From contig OY743168.1 in assembly GCA_963555705.1 (NCBI GenBank), positions 20,032,139 through 20,096,138 of the forward strand: DNA of 64,000 nucleotides, read 5' to 3'. Each line of letters opens with the position of its first letter. Position 1 is the first letter of the stretch. Below are positions 12,131-29,850 of this stretch, piece after piece. The stretch comes from Ligustrum vulgare (Eukaryota; Streptophyta; Magnoliopsida; Lamiales; Oleaceae). Position numbers and translations under genes: made by a program. Below the pieces are notes generated by a model. That model had not been told where the DNA came from. It saw only the letters and a list, made by a program, of their open reading frames with translations, and made no database searches.

Positions 12131-12288
12131 TCCGTTTGATTTAAATTAAAATTTTCTTATTTTTCTAAAATACTCAATTTTAACTATCCATTAAAAGTCA
12201 AGCACACAATATTTGAATTTTCAACCAAATTTCAACAATTCATTCTCCTAAATATCACTATTCATTTTAAATAAAATCAAATACACTC
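12131..12288. mobile_element. MITE, PIF/Harbinger (Tourist)-like, family A copy 1
   Basis: 158 bp between TAA direct repeats (12128-12130 and 12289-12291). The left end TCCGTTTGATTTAAATT and the complement of the right end (GAGTGTATTTGATTTTATTT) form an imperfect inverted repeat. The inner text CATTAAAAGTCAAGC...TTGAATTTTCAACC recurs in three other places in the window. Confidence 0.6.
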
Positions 12289-12291
12289 TAA

Positions 12292-12469
12292 GCTCATGTT
12301 TGATTCACATTAAATTTTTCTTTTTTTCCTATAGTACTCAAACTCAATCATCTATTAAAAGTCAAGACAACAATATTTGAATTTTCAACCAAATATTAAC
12401 CATTCATTCTTCTAAAAATCATTATTCATTTAAAAAAAAAAATCTTTTTAAACAATATCAAACACACAC
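12292..12469. mobile_element. MITE, PIF/Harbinger-like, family A copy 2
   Basis: 178 bp directly adjoining copy 1 and sharing the TAA at 12289-12291; right TAA at 12470-12472. Ends GCTCATGTTTGATTCACATT and (complement) GTGTGTGTTTGATATTG. It has the same inner sequence as copy 1 in the same orientation. Confidence 0.6.
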
Positions 12470-12539
12470 TAAATATAAATTTATATTCTTCTCTATATTT
12501 TTGTTGGGTTAGGTATATTTAGCCTACAGTAAAGATTAA

Positions 12540-12714
12540 GAGCAGGTTTGGTAATGTGAAAAATTTTAATTTTTGTGATTTTTTTTTTTTTTTGATGCAT
12601 GTGTGGTTTAAAAATGTTTGAAAAGTCAAAAACTGTAGACATTACTAAGAATAGATTGTTGTGATTAAGTTTGAAAAGTTGTGGTGAATTTTTTTATTTT
12701 TACCAAACAAGCTC
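12540..12714. mobile_element. Tourist-like MITE, 175 bp
   Basis: Left end GAGCAGGTTTGGTAATG and complement of the right end GAGCTTGTTTGGTAAAA form a terminal inverted repeat. The flanking direct repeat is TAA (12537-12539 and 12715-12717), as expected for PIF/Harbinger. Confidence 0.7.
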
Positions 12715-14375
12715 TAAAATCAATTTTTAGTAAATTTTGATGAAAATTAATGAAATGGATTGTTGAAATATTTATAAATACATCAAATACATGGTTAATA
12801 TTGAATTATTGATCATTGATTTTAATTCATAGTGCTTAGTTGTGGTGTATCTATAAAAAATTAATTAATTGTGTATTTAAAATGCAAAGGAAAAAAACTA
12901 TTGTGATGGTAATGTTTTCGGACCAACCCGATCATCTATACGGTCGAGAAACTGAGTTAAGGGTTAGATGATCAACCCTAAGTTGACCCAGGAATTAAAT
13001 AATATAAATAAAAAAATTATAAAACCCAGGTCAAACCCGGGTCGTTGATCAGATTTGACCCGAATTGATTTTATATATGACCTAGCCCGATTTTTGGGTC
13101 GAGTTCCAGGTCGACCCACCCGGACCGAGCTAAGTTTGAAAACAATGAGTAATATAAAAAAAAGAGAAAAAAGAAGAAGAAGAAGAAGGTTTTGTAGGAA
13201 AATATTTGTTTGGTAAAAATTTGTTTGTAAAAAAATAACTTGACATTTTCAACTTTCATGGTAAAATATATATGATTAAAAGTAGTTTAAAAAAAAATTA
13301 GTTAAAAAGTGATTTGAAAGATGTATTGTTTATAAACAAGTGATCAAACACACTTTATACTTTGTTTGACAAGTTTAAAAAGAGAATATAGTAAGAGGTA
13401 GGGTTAAACACGGTTCAATTTAGACGATTTTTGATAAATTTTCAAATAAAACTACTTTTTTCAGTTTTGTTCGATTTAAAATGACTGTTAACAAAGAAAA
13501 AATATAACATATGTTGAATAAGTTAATATTAATATATTATATATTATTAAAAAAATTACAAATCAACGTTGTATAATTTTAATCACTATAATGCAACAAC
13601 ATGATATAAACATTTTTATTCTTAATTGGTATTAATTGCACAATACTTAAAAATTCTACACCTTATTCATTCTCTATGTAAGTATAAGAATATATAGTAC
13701 ATGAATTCATCGATTATTATTAAATGATACAAAAGAACTAATAAAAAGAAAATGATTAAAAATATCAAATACGATAATATCTGCTATAACTTTATGTGAA
13801 TCGTCTAATGTTTTTTATCTCATCAAAATATTGATGAATCACTATCAGTTTTTTTCTCTATTCAACCAATTTTTATAGCAACTCACCGCATTAATTATAT
13901 TTGCACTCAACGAACTTCTAAAGAAGTAAAAAATCCAACCACTAGTAGGGAAAGAAGAACCTGAAACAATTGTAGATAATTGAATAGCTTACACATATTT
14001 AACAATTTGGGAGATAATCTTATAGTTATTTCAATTCAATTTCCACCAAAGTAATATATGAAAAGCTTATTCATCAAATCTTCAAAACTACCTAGCCCTT
14101 GTTTGAGACTCGTTATTTGAAGAAACTGTATTTTATAATAGTGATTTTTAGGAAAATATGTGATTAAAAAGTAAGAAATATTACTATTCATGGTGATGTC
14201 GCAATATTTTCCGATAGAGGTCCGATGGGTGAAGAAGGTGAACAATTCTTTCTATTTCTTTCTTTCTTTTTTTTTTTTTTTGGCACGATATTTTCCGGCA
14301 GAGGCCCAATGAGCGAAGAAGGTGAACAGTTCTTTCTATTTTTTTATTTTTTTAATTTAGTTTCTTATTTTATTA
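12715..14375. other. AT-rich intergenic DNA
   Basis: No gene is supported. 12918-13130 contains repeated ACCCGGG/GACCC-rich words resembling hAT subterminal sequence, but I could not define ends. Around 13270-13390 and 14130-14190 are fragments (ATATGTGATTAAAAAGTA, GTTTATAAAC) related to the MITE family found at 16657 and 62462. Confidence 0.4.
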
Positions 14376-15267
14376 TAGGGGTGGACATGGTTCGATTTGA
14401 TTCTGATTCCAGAAGAACCAAACCAAACCATAAATCGATGGTTTTTTTACTAATGGAACAAATTGGTTTTTTTAAAGATATGGAACCAAACCGGAACCAA
14501 ACCGCTCAATTCTGGTTTGATCTAGTTTGGTTCTGGTACAATTACTTGAATTTTTAAATAATAAATGCAAATTAAAACATGTTTATATTCGTTCTTCATT
14601 AGAATCCATCTACATCATTTTTAAATAGAAAATGAAATTTTTAATTAACAAAACAAAAACTTAGAAAGAGTAACATGTTATTCTAAGTCAAAGAAGAAGA
14701 AATTCACCTGAATGAAGCTCGCCGACCCGTTGAAACTTAGAGAATTGAACATAAAGACTGTTTAGACTTATAGTTATAGGTTACGATGAAATTCTGAATC
14801 CCATTCTACCGTGGTTCCGTGTATAAACATCAATGTCGTCGATAGTGACTAAGGAATGCAACGATTACTGTGTTATAGGAGTGCAAGTAAAGCAGTGTGA
14901 ATGCATGTCTATAATATAAAAGAATAAAAATGAATTAGAATTTAAATTTAAATTTAAATTGATGATTTAAAATCTGTCTAATAGGAAATAATATAAAATG
15001 TATGATAAATAACATCTTTGTACATTTCACATTTATAATTTCAGAGTTGAATTTTTTGGTAATATGAATATCTACTAATTTGTGTGTGTGTGTGTGTGTG
15101 TGTGTGTAGTTGATTTGGTTCTTGGTTATGGTTCTGAAAAGAGAACCAGAACCGAAATCAAATGATTTGATTTTAAGAATAAAATCATTATTTTTTCTAT
15201 GTAGAACCGAACCAAACCGCTTGATTTGGTTTGATCTGGTCTGATTCGATTATTTTGTCCACCCCTA
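14376..15267. mobile_element. Non-autonomous hAT element, 892 bp
   Basis: Ends TAGGGGTGGACA and TGTCCACCCCTA are a perfect 12-bp terminal inverted repeat. The flanks TTTTATTA (14368-14375) and CTTTATTA (15268-15275) match at 7 of 8 bases, the hAT target-site size. Subterminal regions are rich in GGTTTGGTTC/GAACCAAACC words in both orientations. No transposase frame. A (TG)n run lies at 15088-15109. Confidence 0.8.
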
Positions 15268-16047
15268 CTTTATTATTTATTATATGTCAAAATCACCAAG
15301 TTACTATTTTGCCCTCTCTTATATTTGGTCAAATTTAATTTGTATAGTCAATTAACTTATATTTGAATATTTTCCTTCCATTTGTTTTCTCCCGTTACAA
15401 AATTAAAGGTTTAAGAGCACAAAGTTAAGTTATGTGAAAAGTCCGCCACAAATAAAACAAAAAAAAGGTTTGAAACATGGCTGCAATTTTCCCAAATATA
15501 AAAATCAAATCAAAATAACCAAGTGCATGTTCAGTTGGTGTGTATAGATAACAATTAAAAAGTGATTAGTAAACGTGAGTCCTACGAAACACGATACTCA
15601 CTTTTCTTCAAATAATGCAATCGAAAACCAAGTCAATTGTGGCTGGTACGACCATCGGATTTCTAAAAATGGTTTTCAAGCAATAAGCAAACCAGTTTCT
15701 AGGCCAGTCCCTAGTTTTCCCAGTCGAGCCTCGTACCAAACATGTATCAATGAAGGAAAATAAACCTTAAACTGAAAGGCTCGATGAAAGATTCTACCAG
15801 AGCAAATAAGGTACTGAATATTCATCAAACAAATGTATATCGAAAAACTTGATCGTCTAGACAAAAGACCAAGCCATACCCATTCCTGGAGGCTCACAAC
15901 ACAAATATATGAATTAATAAAAGTAGATTTCCAATCACATACTAAAACAGATTCACCATATGCACACAAAAGTTCGTCCAGATCAATCGACATGAAGTCG
16001 AGCGTTCTTCCCAGTGTACACAGAATGGCTGATAAGTAATAGGAATC
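15268..16047. other. 3' flank of the ALDH gene
   Basis: Convergent side of the minus-strand ALDH gene. It should hold its 3' untranslated region (roughly 15700-16047), which is less AT-rich than the DNA to the left. Short open frames on both strands overlap each other and look fortuitous. Confidence 0.5.
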
Positions 16048-22037
<5,990 letters not shown>

Positions 22038-23266
22038 TGTTTGTGTATCTATATATGTATGCATATGTGAGTGCATATAAGGGTATGTATATATAGATAT
22101 GAATTTGGATTTTCTAAAGGGCAGATGAGTATGGTTGTGGGTTGCGTGTATATTTATGTATAGGGTCTGGATTGTCGATGCGTTTGGGCTACTTCTATAG
22201 GAAACGGAGATGGCCAATTACGACAATAATATACAAATAAAATATTTGCACAGATAATATACAAACAAAATACTTGCACAGATGCGTACATGTATAGTTT
22301 GACTATTCTTCTTCTTTTTTTTTTTTTTTTTTTGGACGACGATTAACTATTTCAAATTGGAGTAGAACTGTAGGAGACTTGAATTTAAATTTACAACATA
22401 TAATTAATAATTTGTTAAAGCTGGAAATTTTCCGTGCACATGTAGGAGTAGCAGTAATAAATAATAATCATTTTTATGACTTTTGTGGTATCAACAAAAA
22501 TGGAAAACTGTTCTGGAAAATAACTCCAGTATAATAGTGTATTTTGAATTTTGAATGCAATTAAAATTAGGGTTTTTATGTTTAACCATCAGTGCAATCT
22601 CTATCTGATCATTTTAATTCTTCATTTATTACATTCTTGAATATGAAAGAAAGAATTAAAGTTCTCTTGACGTTAATTATTCCTTCAATTCATATCATAG
22701 TCATATACAAAGAAAAACGGGGAATTGGATTTGATGGGATGGGGTGGGTGATTAGGGCAAAACAAAAGATGAATATCCTTTGAAACAAAGCCGCCTTTTG
22801 AATGAAGCAAAATTAATATTAGAAGATGGCGATGTATTCGCCTTGTCTTGCACGTGAGTTGCTGTTGTGTTTTTAAGCGGAGAAAAGGCTGCTTATTTCC
22901 ACTTTTCAATATTGACGAGTTTTTCCCATTTTACGATTGTGCATTCCATGAAAGAATAACATAAAGTTATTTTACTGTAAAAATCATTACAAAATATGAA
23001 AAATAATTTAAACAGACAATTTATTTTGATTAACGATAAAAATTATCAACAAATGCTCCGAATAAAAATAAATTAGAATTCTCAAATTTTTTGGAAAATT
23101 TCTTTAAATTCTACATTGTTTGTACAATTTGTGATTTTCCACAATCATATGATGCGCGAAAGTTATTATAGACAAAATATAATTGGGATAATTAGGCGAA
23201 ATCATACCATTAAATTTTAAATCTTTAAAATCAGGTAAATAAAAACTATTTTACCGAATCAGTTTC
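22038..23266. other. ALDH promoter side and intergenic DNA
   Basis: The first 200 bp left of the ALDH start on the minus strand should hold the 5' leader and promoter; TATATA words occur at 22068-22092. The rest is AT-rich with a poly-T run at about 22317-22334. No gene is supported. Confidence 0.5.
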
Positions 23267-23269
23267 TTA

Positions 23270-23616
23270 GGTTGCGTTCTCTTTATGTTTCAGTTTTCTG
23301 TTTTCATTTTCTAATTTTTTTTTTCTGGTTTTCGTTTTCTATGAATGTTTTCAAAATTGCTGAAAACTTTTTTTGTTTGTTATTTCTGAAAACTGTTCTA
23401 GAAAATGAAATTTTGGAAAACACGTTCTGTTTGGATTTTTTCCAGAAAACTATTTTGCCCTTATTTGATTCTCATTAAAAGCGAGCTCCACAATATTTGA
23501 CTTTTCAACTAAATCTCAATCGTCCATTCCCCTAAATATTACTATTCACTTGAAAAAATTTCTTTTTAAATAATATCAAACACACACTTTGTGCACTTGT
23601 AATTATATTACATGTG

Positions 23617-23699
<83 letters not shown>

Positions 23700-24399
23700 T
23701 CAACATTCATACATATATGATATACACAATATAAATGAAATAGAGATGTCATATTTGGTTATGTCAAAAAAGTTCAAAAATTCATACGTTCATCAATGAT
23801 GCCCTAATTTTCTACAATACAAAAGTAAAAAAGAAATGTTTAATAATTGAGTACATGATACATCATAAGAAAGATTGTTGAGTTCGGAGTTCGGCGCAAA
23901 AAACAGAGTGCAATTCGAAGTTGTAGATCAAAAGTTATATATGTTTGAAGACAATGACCTATAAAGCAAATACGGGAATGACTAAATTGAAAGAAATGTA
24001 AAATTTTCGGACTAATGTGCAAGAAAATCTAAAGTTGAAGGACCTAAGTTGCAAATAAATTAGAGTATTTTAGAAAGAAATTTCAAAATTTGAGGATTAA
24101 AATGACAAATTTTGAAAATCGGAGAACAATAATGTAATTAAAATGACAAGTTTTGACCAATTTCAAATTTTTTATGATTTTTTTTTTAAAACGAAAACGT
24201 GGAAAATGGGAAAACGCGCGTTTTCCTTTTTTTAGTTCAAATGAATGGAAAACGTGAAAAACGTGAATTCCGCATTTTCCATTTCCTTTACAAAATTTGG
24301 AAAACGTTTTAGAAATTTTTTACGAAAACAGAGCAAGAGAACGCGTTTTCGGAAAAGGAAAACGAAAAACGACTAGAAAACGCCAAAGATAATGCAGCC
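23270..24399. mobile_element. Non-autonomous PIF/Harbinger-type element, 1130 bp
   Basis: Flanked by TTA (23267-23269 and 24400-24402). Ends GGTTGCGTTCTCTTT and (complement) GGCTGCATTATCTTT match at 12 of 15 bases. Subterminal parts are filled with GGAAAAC/GTTTTC words in inverted orientation. Inside are a (TA)n run (23619-23658), a (CA)n run (23668-23698) and a partial copy of MITE family A (about 23460-23586). Confidence 0.7.
23619..23698. repeat. Compound microsatellite (TA)n-(CA)n
   Basis: About 20 TA units followed, after GATATATA, by about 15 CA units. Confidence 0.95.
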
Positions 24400-24534
24400 T
24401 TAATTTTCCAAACCAAAACCCAAATCATTCGTCTCTCTCTTTCTTCTCTCTCTCAATCTCTCCTTCTTCCCTCTCTTCACACCAGCGGCACCACTTCTCT
24501 AGCAAAGGAGTCCAAATCGACGTTGCAAGCAGAC

Positions 24535-24780
24535 CTGAACTCCAACTATTTTTTGTGCAGTGAATGCGGTGATGACAGTAGAATAATAAACTCCTCTCGC
24601 GGCGAAAGTCTTGAGGTCGGCTTGGATGCCTACGCCGAATCCAAAATTGAAGTCAGCGATAGTAATAATGTGCAGAATTCTAACTTGAGGCATTGTGACT
24701 ATAGGCCTCGAATTTTCTTCTTGTTGAACAACTTTGAAATTCAGAACCTTAGCATTTTGGAATGTAGAAGAAGCTAGTGG
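24535..24780 (-). pseudogene. Fragment of thiamine biosynthesis TH1, HMP-P kinase (ThiD) domain
   Basis: The minus strand reads NSRPIVTMPQVRILHIIT, then GIQADLKTFAARGVYYSTV and ITAFTAQKIVGVQ. This matches the start of the hydroxymethylpyrimidine (phosphate) kinase domain in plant TH1, where the family has a GSDSG-GAGIQADLK motif followed by ARGVYCSTVITAVTAQN. Here the GSDSGAGAG substrate loop is degraded (FNFGFGVG), the CS is YS, and similarity stops at VGVQ, after which a stop follows. Downstream kinase parts and the ThiE domain are absent nearby. It lies between a PIF/Harbinger-type and a hAT element, so it is probably a captured or retroposed fragment. Not expected to be functional. Confidence 0.7.
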
Positions 24781-25059
24781 CGAGGGGCGTAGATAGTAAA
24801 TAGTAATTATTTACTAGTTGTGCTGATTCACATTTTGTTTAGAGTAAGTATAGTTCATCTTCCGAATATTGTACCTTTATCAGATATTTTGAGCAATATA
24901 CATAGTAGATTGTTGTGCACATCTTTGGTCGAGGAAGAGACCGTTCTCGGAATCCATCTGGTTTTGGCCGTTCGAGATGAAGAGGATACTGGGGAAAACT
25001 TTTAATAGTGATCTGTGACAGCCAATCCAACTTCGTGAAAATTTATTGTGCATTAGAAC
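24781..25059. other. Short intergenic stretch between TH1 fragment and hAT element
   Basis: Overlapping short frames only; nothing recognised. Confidence 0.4.
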
Positions 25060-25902
25060 TAGGGGTGAACGTCGGGTGGTTCGGTTCAGGTATCTCAGGA
25101 ATGGGAACCGAATCATACTTTTCGGTTCTTGTAAAATGGAATCATTCGGTTCCATTGAATCGCAAGAACCAAATTATTCAGTTTCAGTTCTAATTCAGTT
25201 CTAAAATAATAATTATTTTTAGAGGCCTTATCGAGGAGTATCAGGCATCGGGAAGCAAGCTAATAACCTGAAATAAACTTCTTCTGAATATACCACGATC
25301 AAGAATTTCGAAAATCCTTTGATCCCGAAGAAAATATAGGACTCTCCATGAAACAGAAGATATTTATAGACCAAAATAAGAAACAAATGACCTAGAAGGT
25401 TTTTCGAGCATGGCAAAAAGTCATACAAATAAATTTGTATAGTAAACTTATAGGATGAATCATGAGTTTTAAATGCATTAATTATTATATATTTGTATTT
25501 AAATATTTAATTACCTCCATCGTGATCATTTACAACTTTGCTTAATAATAAGTTAGTCTCATTCTATTTTCATTTACTAAGAATTTCAGTTCAAGTGTGA
25601 AGTTAAATGTTACAATGAGGTAGAAACGTAACAAATTTCATAAAAAAATTAATAATTTTCAATTTGCTTAAAAAAAATTACAAATTCTTTTGATTTTTAG
25701 GTTTTAGGACAACCAATTAAGATCATAAAAAAATAAACAAGGACCAAAGACCAGTTCTACCTTCGATTTTTCGGTTCTAAAAGCGGAACTGAGAACCGAA
25801 ATCGATTTCCTATTTTATTTTTTTTAAAACCATGCGGTTCCAATTTTTTCGATTCGGTTCCGATTCGGTCATATCGGTTCCGATTTTTTTTGTCCATCTC
25901 TA
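25060..25902. mobile_element. Non-autonomous hAT element, 843 bp
   Basis: Ends TAGGGGTGAACG and (complement) TAGAGATGGACA. Flanks ATTAGAAC (25052-25059) and ATTAGAAT (25903-25910) match at 7 of 8 bases. Subterminal regions are rich in GGTTCGGTTC/GGAACCGAA words. Same superfamily as 14376-15267 but a different subfamily. No transposase. Confidence 0.75.
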
Positions 25903-26256
25903 ATTAGAATTGCAATTGTAACTAATTACAAATTTAAATAAAGTTACAATTGTATTTTCGACTGTGGTTCGACGATGGCGGTTGTGGTGGTAATTGATTA
26001 CAAATTATACTAATGTAATTAATTACAGATTATGAATTACACTGATATTTTAGAATTCATAAATTACAATTGTAATTAATTACAAAACCTGATTCTGATT
26101 AAAAAAAAAAAAATTGATTTTGAAAATTATTTTGATACTTATGTAATTAGTTACGAATCACCTGATTACAAATATTTACATACTTAAATGTGTGTAATTG
26201 TGTATTTAACCCAATATTTTTTAAACAATTGTTTGAACTAAAATTAAAGAGTACTA
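25903..26256. other. AT-rich intergenic DNA
   Basis: Contains repeated TAATTACAAAT/ATTTGTAATTA words in both orientations; no gene. Confidence 0.4.
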
Positions 26257-26419
26257 ATGCTATTTATTTCAAGGTTGAGATCAATCTCAACTCAATTGGC
26301 ACACATTCATTGAAAAATGGAGAGGTGCACATGTACACATGCACAAACCAGCTCTTCTATTTTCAATGGGAGAGTGTCAACTGGGTTGAGATTTATCTCA
26401 ACATTGAAATACATAGCAT
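26257..26419. mobile_element. Foldback MITE, 163 bp
   Basis: Long terminal inverted repeats of about 47 bp: left ATGCTATTTATTTCAAGGTT and complement of right ATGCTATGTATTTCAATGTT, both continuing GAGAT...ATCTCAAC. Each arm holds its own small hairpin GTTGAGAT-nnn-TCTCAAC. TA lies on both sides (26255-26256 and 26420-26421), suggesting a Tc1/Mariner-type target. Confidence 0.6.
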
Positions 26420-27939
26420 TATTCAAAATTAAACGATGCAAGTTTTCAAACTTATGTTGTATAGAATAAATAAAAAATTTCGTCAAATATTTTTTACTAC
26501 CATGAATAGAACACTAAAAATATTATAATATACATAAAATAAAATAATAGCAAAAATTAATGAAAATCTAAATAAAATATATATAATGAGTTTTTTTGTC
26601 TATACATGTCAATAAAATTTAAAAAATAAAATTTTACTATTTTTTACTACATATAATTATTATTTTAATATTTTAATAAAAATGCGAATCGAATAATTAT
26701 TTTACCACGAACATATCAACTCAATTCCTGGATTTCGCGATTCAATAGATAAATCTTTCCTTTTTAATAACTTTTGAACTAAAAAATTAGGCTCATACAA
26801 TGCATGTGCAAGACTTAACCTACATATTCTCTTCAGGATTGACGCTTCTCTTTTTACATATTGTTCTTCATCATATTATTCACAAAATGAGATGTACGAT
26901 AGACTTCTTTCTTCATATTGACAATTTTTTATTCATATTATTACATTATTATTTAATATTTTAATAAAAATTGCTGACCGATCAATTGTTTAATAAAAAT
27001 TATATGAGCTAATTGTTAAATTGTGAATATATATTTTGCATATTGTGGTTATTTAAATTTATAATATTAAAAATAGAAACTGAACAAAGTCAGTGAATAA
27101 ATAAAATTAATGTTAAAATGACGAATGGATTAATTGAAATCTGAAGTTATAAAAATTATCACAACTTGAATTTACTTAGAAAATTCGTATATTTATTATT
27201 TGTTTTAATTTGATAGGAAAACAACTCGAATTTAGTTCATAAATTATTGATAGTATTATAGGGCTTAAGTGGTATAATTTAAAATGAATGAGATATTGAG
27301 GAAAAGTAAAATATATATATATAAAACTTTTACCTTTGATCTTTAAGACAATTTTACGGACAATATGTTTACAGTTTGCTCTCGTTTGTTAGCTTGTATT
27401 AAACTTTTCACTGAGATATTTGATTTGATATCCATATTACATATTTTTTTACTTCAAAAGAATACAATAATTATAAAAATATAATAATTATTATAAAAAA
27501 TAGTTTATAATTGAAAAAAAAAACATATTGATGTCATTAATGACATAGCACGGATGTCCATACTAATATCATTAATGATACATGTAACATAATACTTACT
27601 AAAACTTTGCACTAATTTTTGGCAAAAATTTCCAAAATTGGAAAGTTATTTTGGTGGAAAACTATGTGCAAATTTTGGTAACGGCTATTCTACTTTAATA
27701 TACATTGAGAATTAAGATTAAGATTAAGATTTGTAAATGGGAAAATTAGATGAAGCCCTACATTCTAAGTTCCAATTTTAACAATAAGATGGTGAAATTT
27801 ATTTATTTTTTAAATCAGGTGTTAATTACCTAATTAATATTTATTAATTAAATATTTTATTATTAAAACTTAAAATTTAACTTGTTATTACTTATTATTA
27901 TTCATCCAAACAAAATTTAATTTTATAAAAAATAGAACC
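26420..27939. other. Very AT-rich intergenic DNA
   Basis: No gene, RNA or repeat with defined ends seen. Low-complexity A/T text throughout. Confidence 0.5.
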
Positions 27940-27966
27940 CTCTCTCTCTCTCTCTCTCTCTCTCTC
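27940..27966. repeat. (CT)n microsatellite
   Basis: About 13 CT units, continuing into CGCTCGCTCG. The following 300 bp are less AT-rich and resemble leader sequence, but no convincing coding frame follows. Confidence 0.95.
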
Positions 27967-28471
27967 GCTCGCTCGTTCTCGACTACGGCGACATAGGGTG
28001 ATCGATGATCGGCGACGCAAGAACTCCAGCGGGGAGCCTGGCCTCTGCAGCGGTTGGAGATCGACCATAGAATATCACCATAGTGTCGGCGCTAGCAGCG
28101 GACCAAGAAGATTGCCAATAAACTCTCAGCCGCTGGAGAGCGCTATTGTGCATTCGCGCCGCCATCGCACAACGGTTCTATGCACTTCCTCAAGCAATAT
28201 CGCGCGGACAAAATCGAGGATGAAGAGGGAGAGTGGAATTAACAAATATGTCAGATGAAATTTGACCGTAGCAGAGGAGTTATCTTGTGTGCTTTTCAAA
28301 AATGAGGTAATTAAAATGTTACCAACTCGGTGGTGGTGTAGAATTGTTGGTGATTGTCGTTTAATGAAGTTATGGTGTTGGATTTGATGTCGTGGTGGTG
28401 TTAACCGAGGCAGTGGTGTTGATGGTGAGGATTGTAGAGTTTTGTTGTTTGGTGGTGGTCGTGGTGTTGAT

Positions 28472-28725
28472 CTGATGGTGGCTGGTTGGGGTTGCAATGA
28501 GGTGGAGGTGGGAGCTGGTGGTGGTGCCAATCTGATGGTGGTTGGTTGGGGTTGCAGTGAGGTGGAGGTGGTAGTTGGTTGTCGTGGTGGTGGTGGTGCC
28601 GATCTGATGGTGGTTGGTTGGGTTTGCAATGAGGTGGAGGTGGGAGTTGGTCGTGGTGGTGGTGGTGCCAATCTGATGGTTTTTGGTTGAGGTTGCAGTG
28701 AGGTGGGGGTGGGGAGTGGGTTGGG
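28472..28725. repeat. GGT-rich minisatellite, units of 60-72 bp
   Basis: Four successive units begin CTGATGGTGGTTGGTTGGG (with small variation), continue TTGCAATGAGGTGGAGGTGG and end in a variable number of TGGTGG before GCCAAT/GCCGAT. The plus strand is strongly purine/GT-biased. Apparent proline/threonine-rich minus-strand frames are a by-product of the repeat. Confidence 0.85.
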
Positions 28726-29640
28726 TTGGGTTGTGTGACCTCAAATAGTGATTGTGACCATTTATTAGGTAATTGTGACTAAAATTTCGATTAAATGTGA
28801 CTTTATGTGACTTGTTTTGAGTACGGAATACGACCAATTATTATGTAATTGTAACAAAAAATATTGATTAATTGTGGCCAAGAAAATGAGTAAGTTGTGA
28901 TCAATAAATAAATAATATGTGATCAAATATTGATGATTGTGATAATTTATTTTAGAGATTATGACTAACTGTGACTTTGTGTGACCATTGGACGAGGACG
29001 TGATGTGACCTACAATTGTGTCAAATATGACTATTTGTGTCGAATTGTGACTTTGTGTAAGTGAATTGTGACATTGTGTGACTTTATGTGACCGAACTGT
29101 AACCTTTTGTGATCGAAATGTGACCTTGCAGGTGGTGCGGGGTGAATTTTGCAACTAAATATGTAATTGTGACCGAACTGTGACTTTGCGTGACCAACTG
29201 TGACTTTGTTGGTGGGGTGGGTGTGGTGAGGTTGCGGTGAAATTTTCGACCAAATTTGTAATTGTGACTGAAATATGACTTTGTGTGACCAACTGTATCC
29301 TTACGGGTGGGGTAGGGTAAATTTTGTCACTAAATTTGTAATTGTGACTGAACTGTGACTTTGTAAGACCAACTGTGACTTTTCTGGAGGGGGCGGGTGG
29401 GGTAGGTGGGAGCTGGGTGGAATTTGAGATAAATTTGTAATTGTCATCGAACTATGACTTTGCGTGATGAGGAGGGTGTGGGTCGGGTCAGGTCGGGACG
29501 TGGTTGGTTAATTTGTATATGTGATCGAATTGTATCTTTGTGTGATCAACTGTGACTTGGTGGTGTAGGGTGGGATAAGGTAGGGTGGGGTGGGGTTCTT
29601 GGGGTGGGTCGGGGCTAGGATAGGGTGGCTGGGTGTTGTG
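28726..29640. repeat. GTGAC-rich repeat tract
   Basis: About 0.9 kb in which TTGTGAC(C/T), ACTGTGAC and TATGTGAC recur every 10-30 bases on one strand. Longer units of roughly 90-110 bp are visible (AAATTTGTAATTGTGAC, then AACTGTGACTTTG, then TGTGACCAACTGTGAC, then a GGTGGGG-rich joint). The tract ends in G-rich DNA (GGGTGGGGTGGGG at about 29584-29600, then GGGGTGGGTCGGGG). I know of no named satellite with this unit. Confidence 0.7.
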
Positions 29641-29734
29641 GGATAGAATCGATAGATAGATTGTGGATTAGGTATTATTTTAATTTTATTATTTGGTATT
29701 ACATTAGTTTTAATTTAATATATAAGTGTAATGA

Positions 29735-29850
29735 GTCTTACTCCTCGCCCTGTGGCGGGAAGGGGAGTTAATGCCCCCCCCCCCCCCCCCCCCAAAAGTG
29801 AGGGGGAGGGGATTTTCTCACCCTCCCCGTCACGAGGAGGGTAAAAAAAA
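29735..29850. repeat. Imperfect inverted repeat around a 20-base poly-C run
   Basis: Left arm CTCCTCGCCCTGTGGCGGG..GGGGAG and right arm CACCCTCCCCGTCACGAGGAG are imperfect inverted complements. Between them lies C x20 (29774-29793) followed by GAGGGGGAGGGG. It may be a small MITE with an expanded homopolymer; the exact C count may be an assembly estimate. Confidence 0.55.

Noticed and set aside
13142..13260. Phenylalanine-rich small membrane protein on the minus strand
   Set aside because: It is the translation of an A/AG-rich low-complexity tract.
22038..22217. N-terminal extension (transit peptide) of the ALDH from an upstream in-frame ATG
   Set aside because: The added residues are low-complexity (His/Thr/Tyr from TATG repeats) and the ATG at 22037 aligns with family starts.
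28126..28837. Long proline/threonine-rich frames on the minus strand
   Set aside because: They exist in two overlapping frames and follow the GGT minisatellite period exactly; they are a by-product of the repeat, not a gene.
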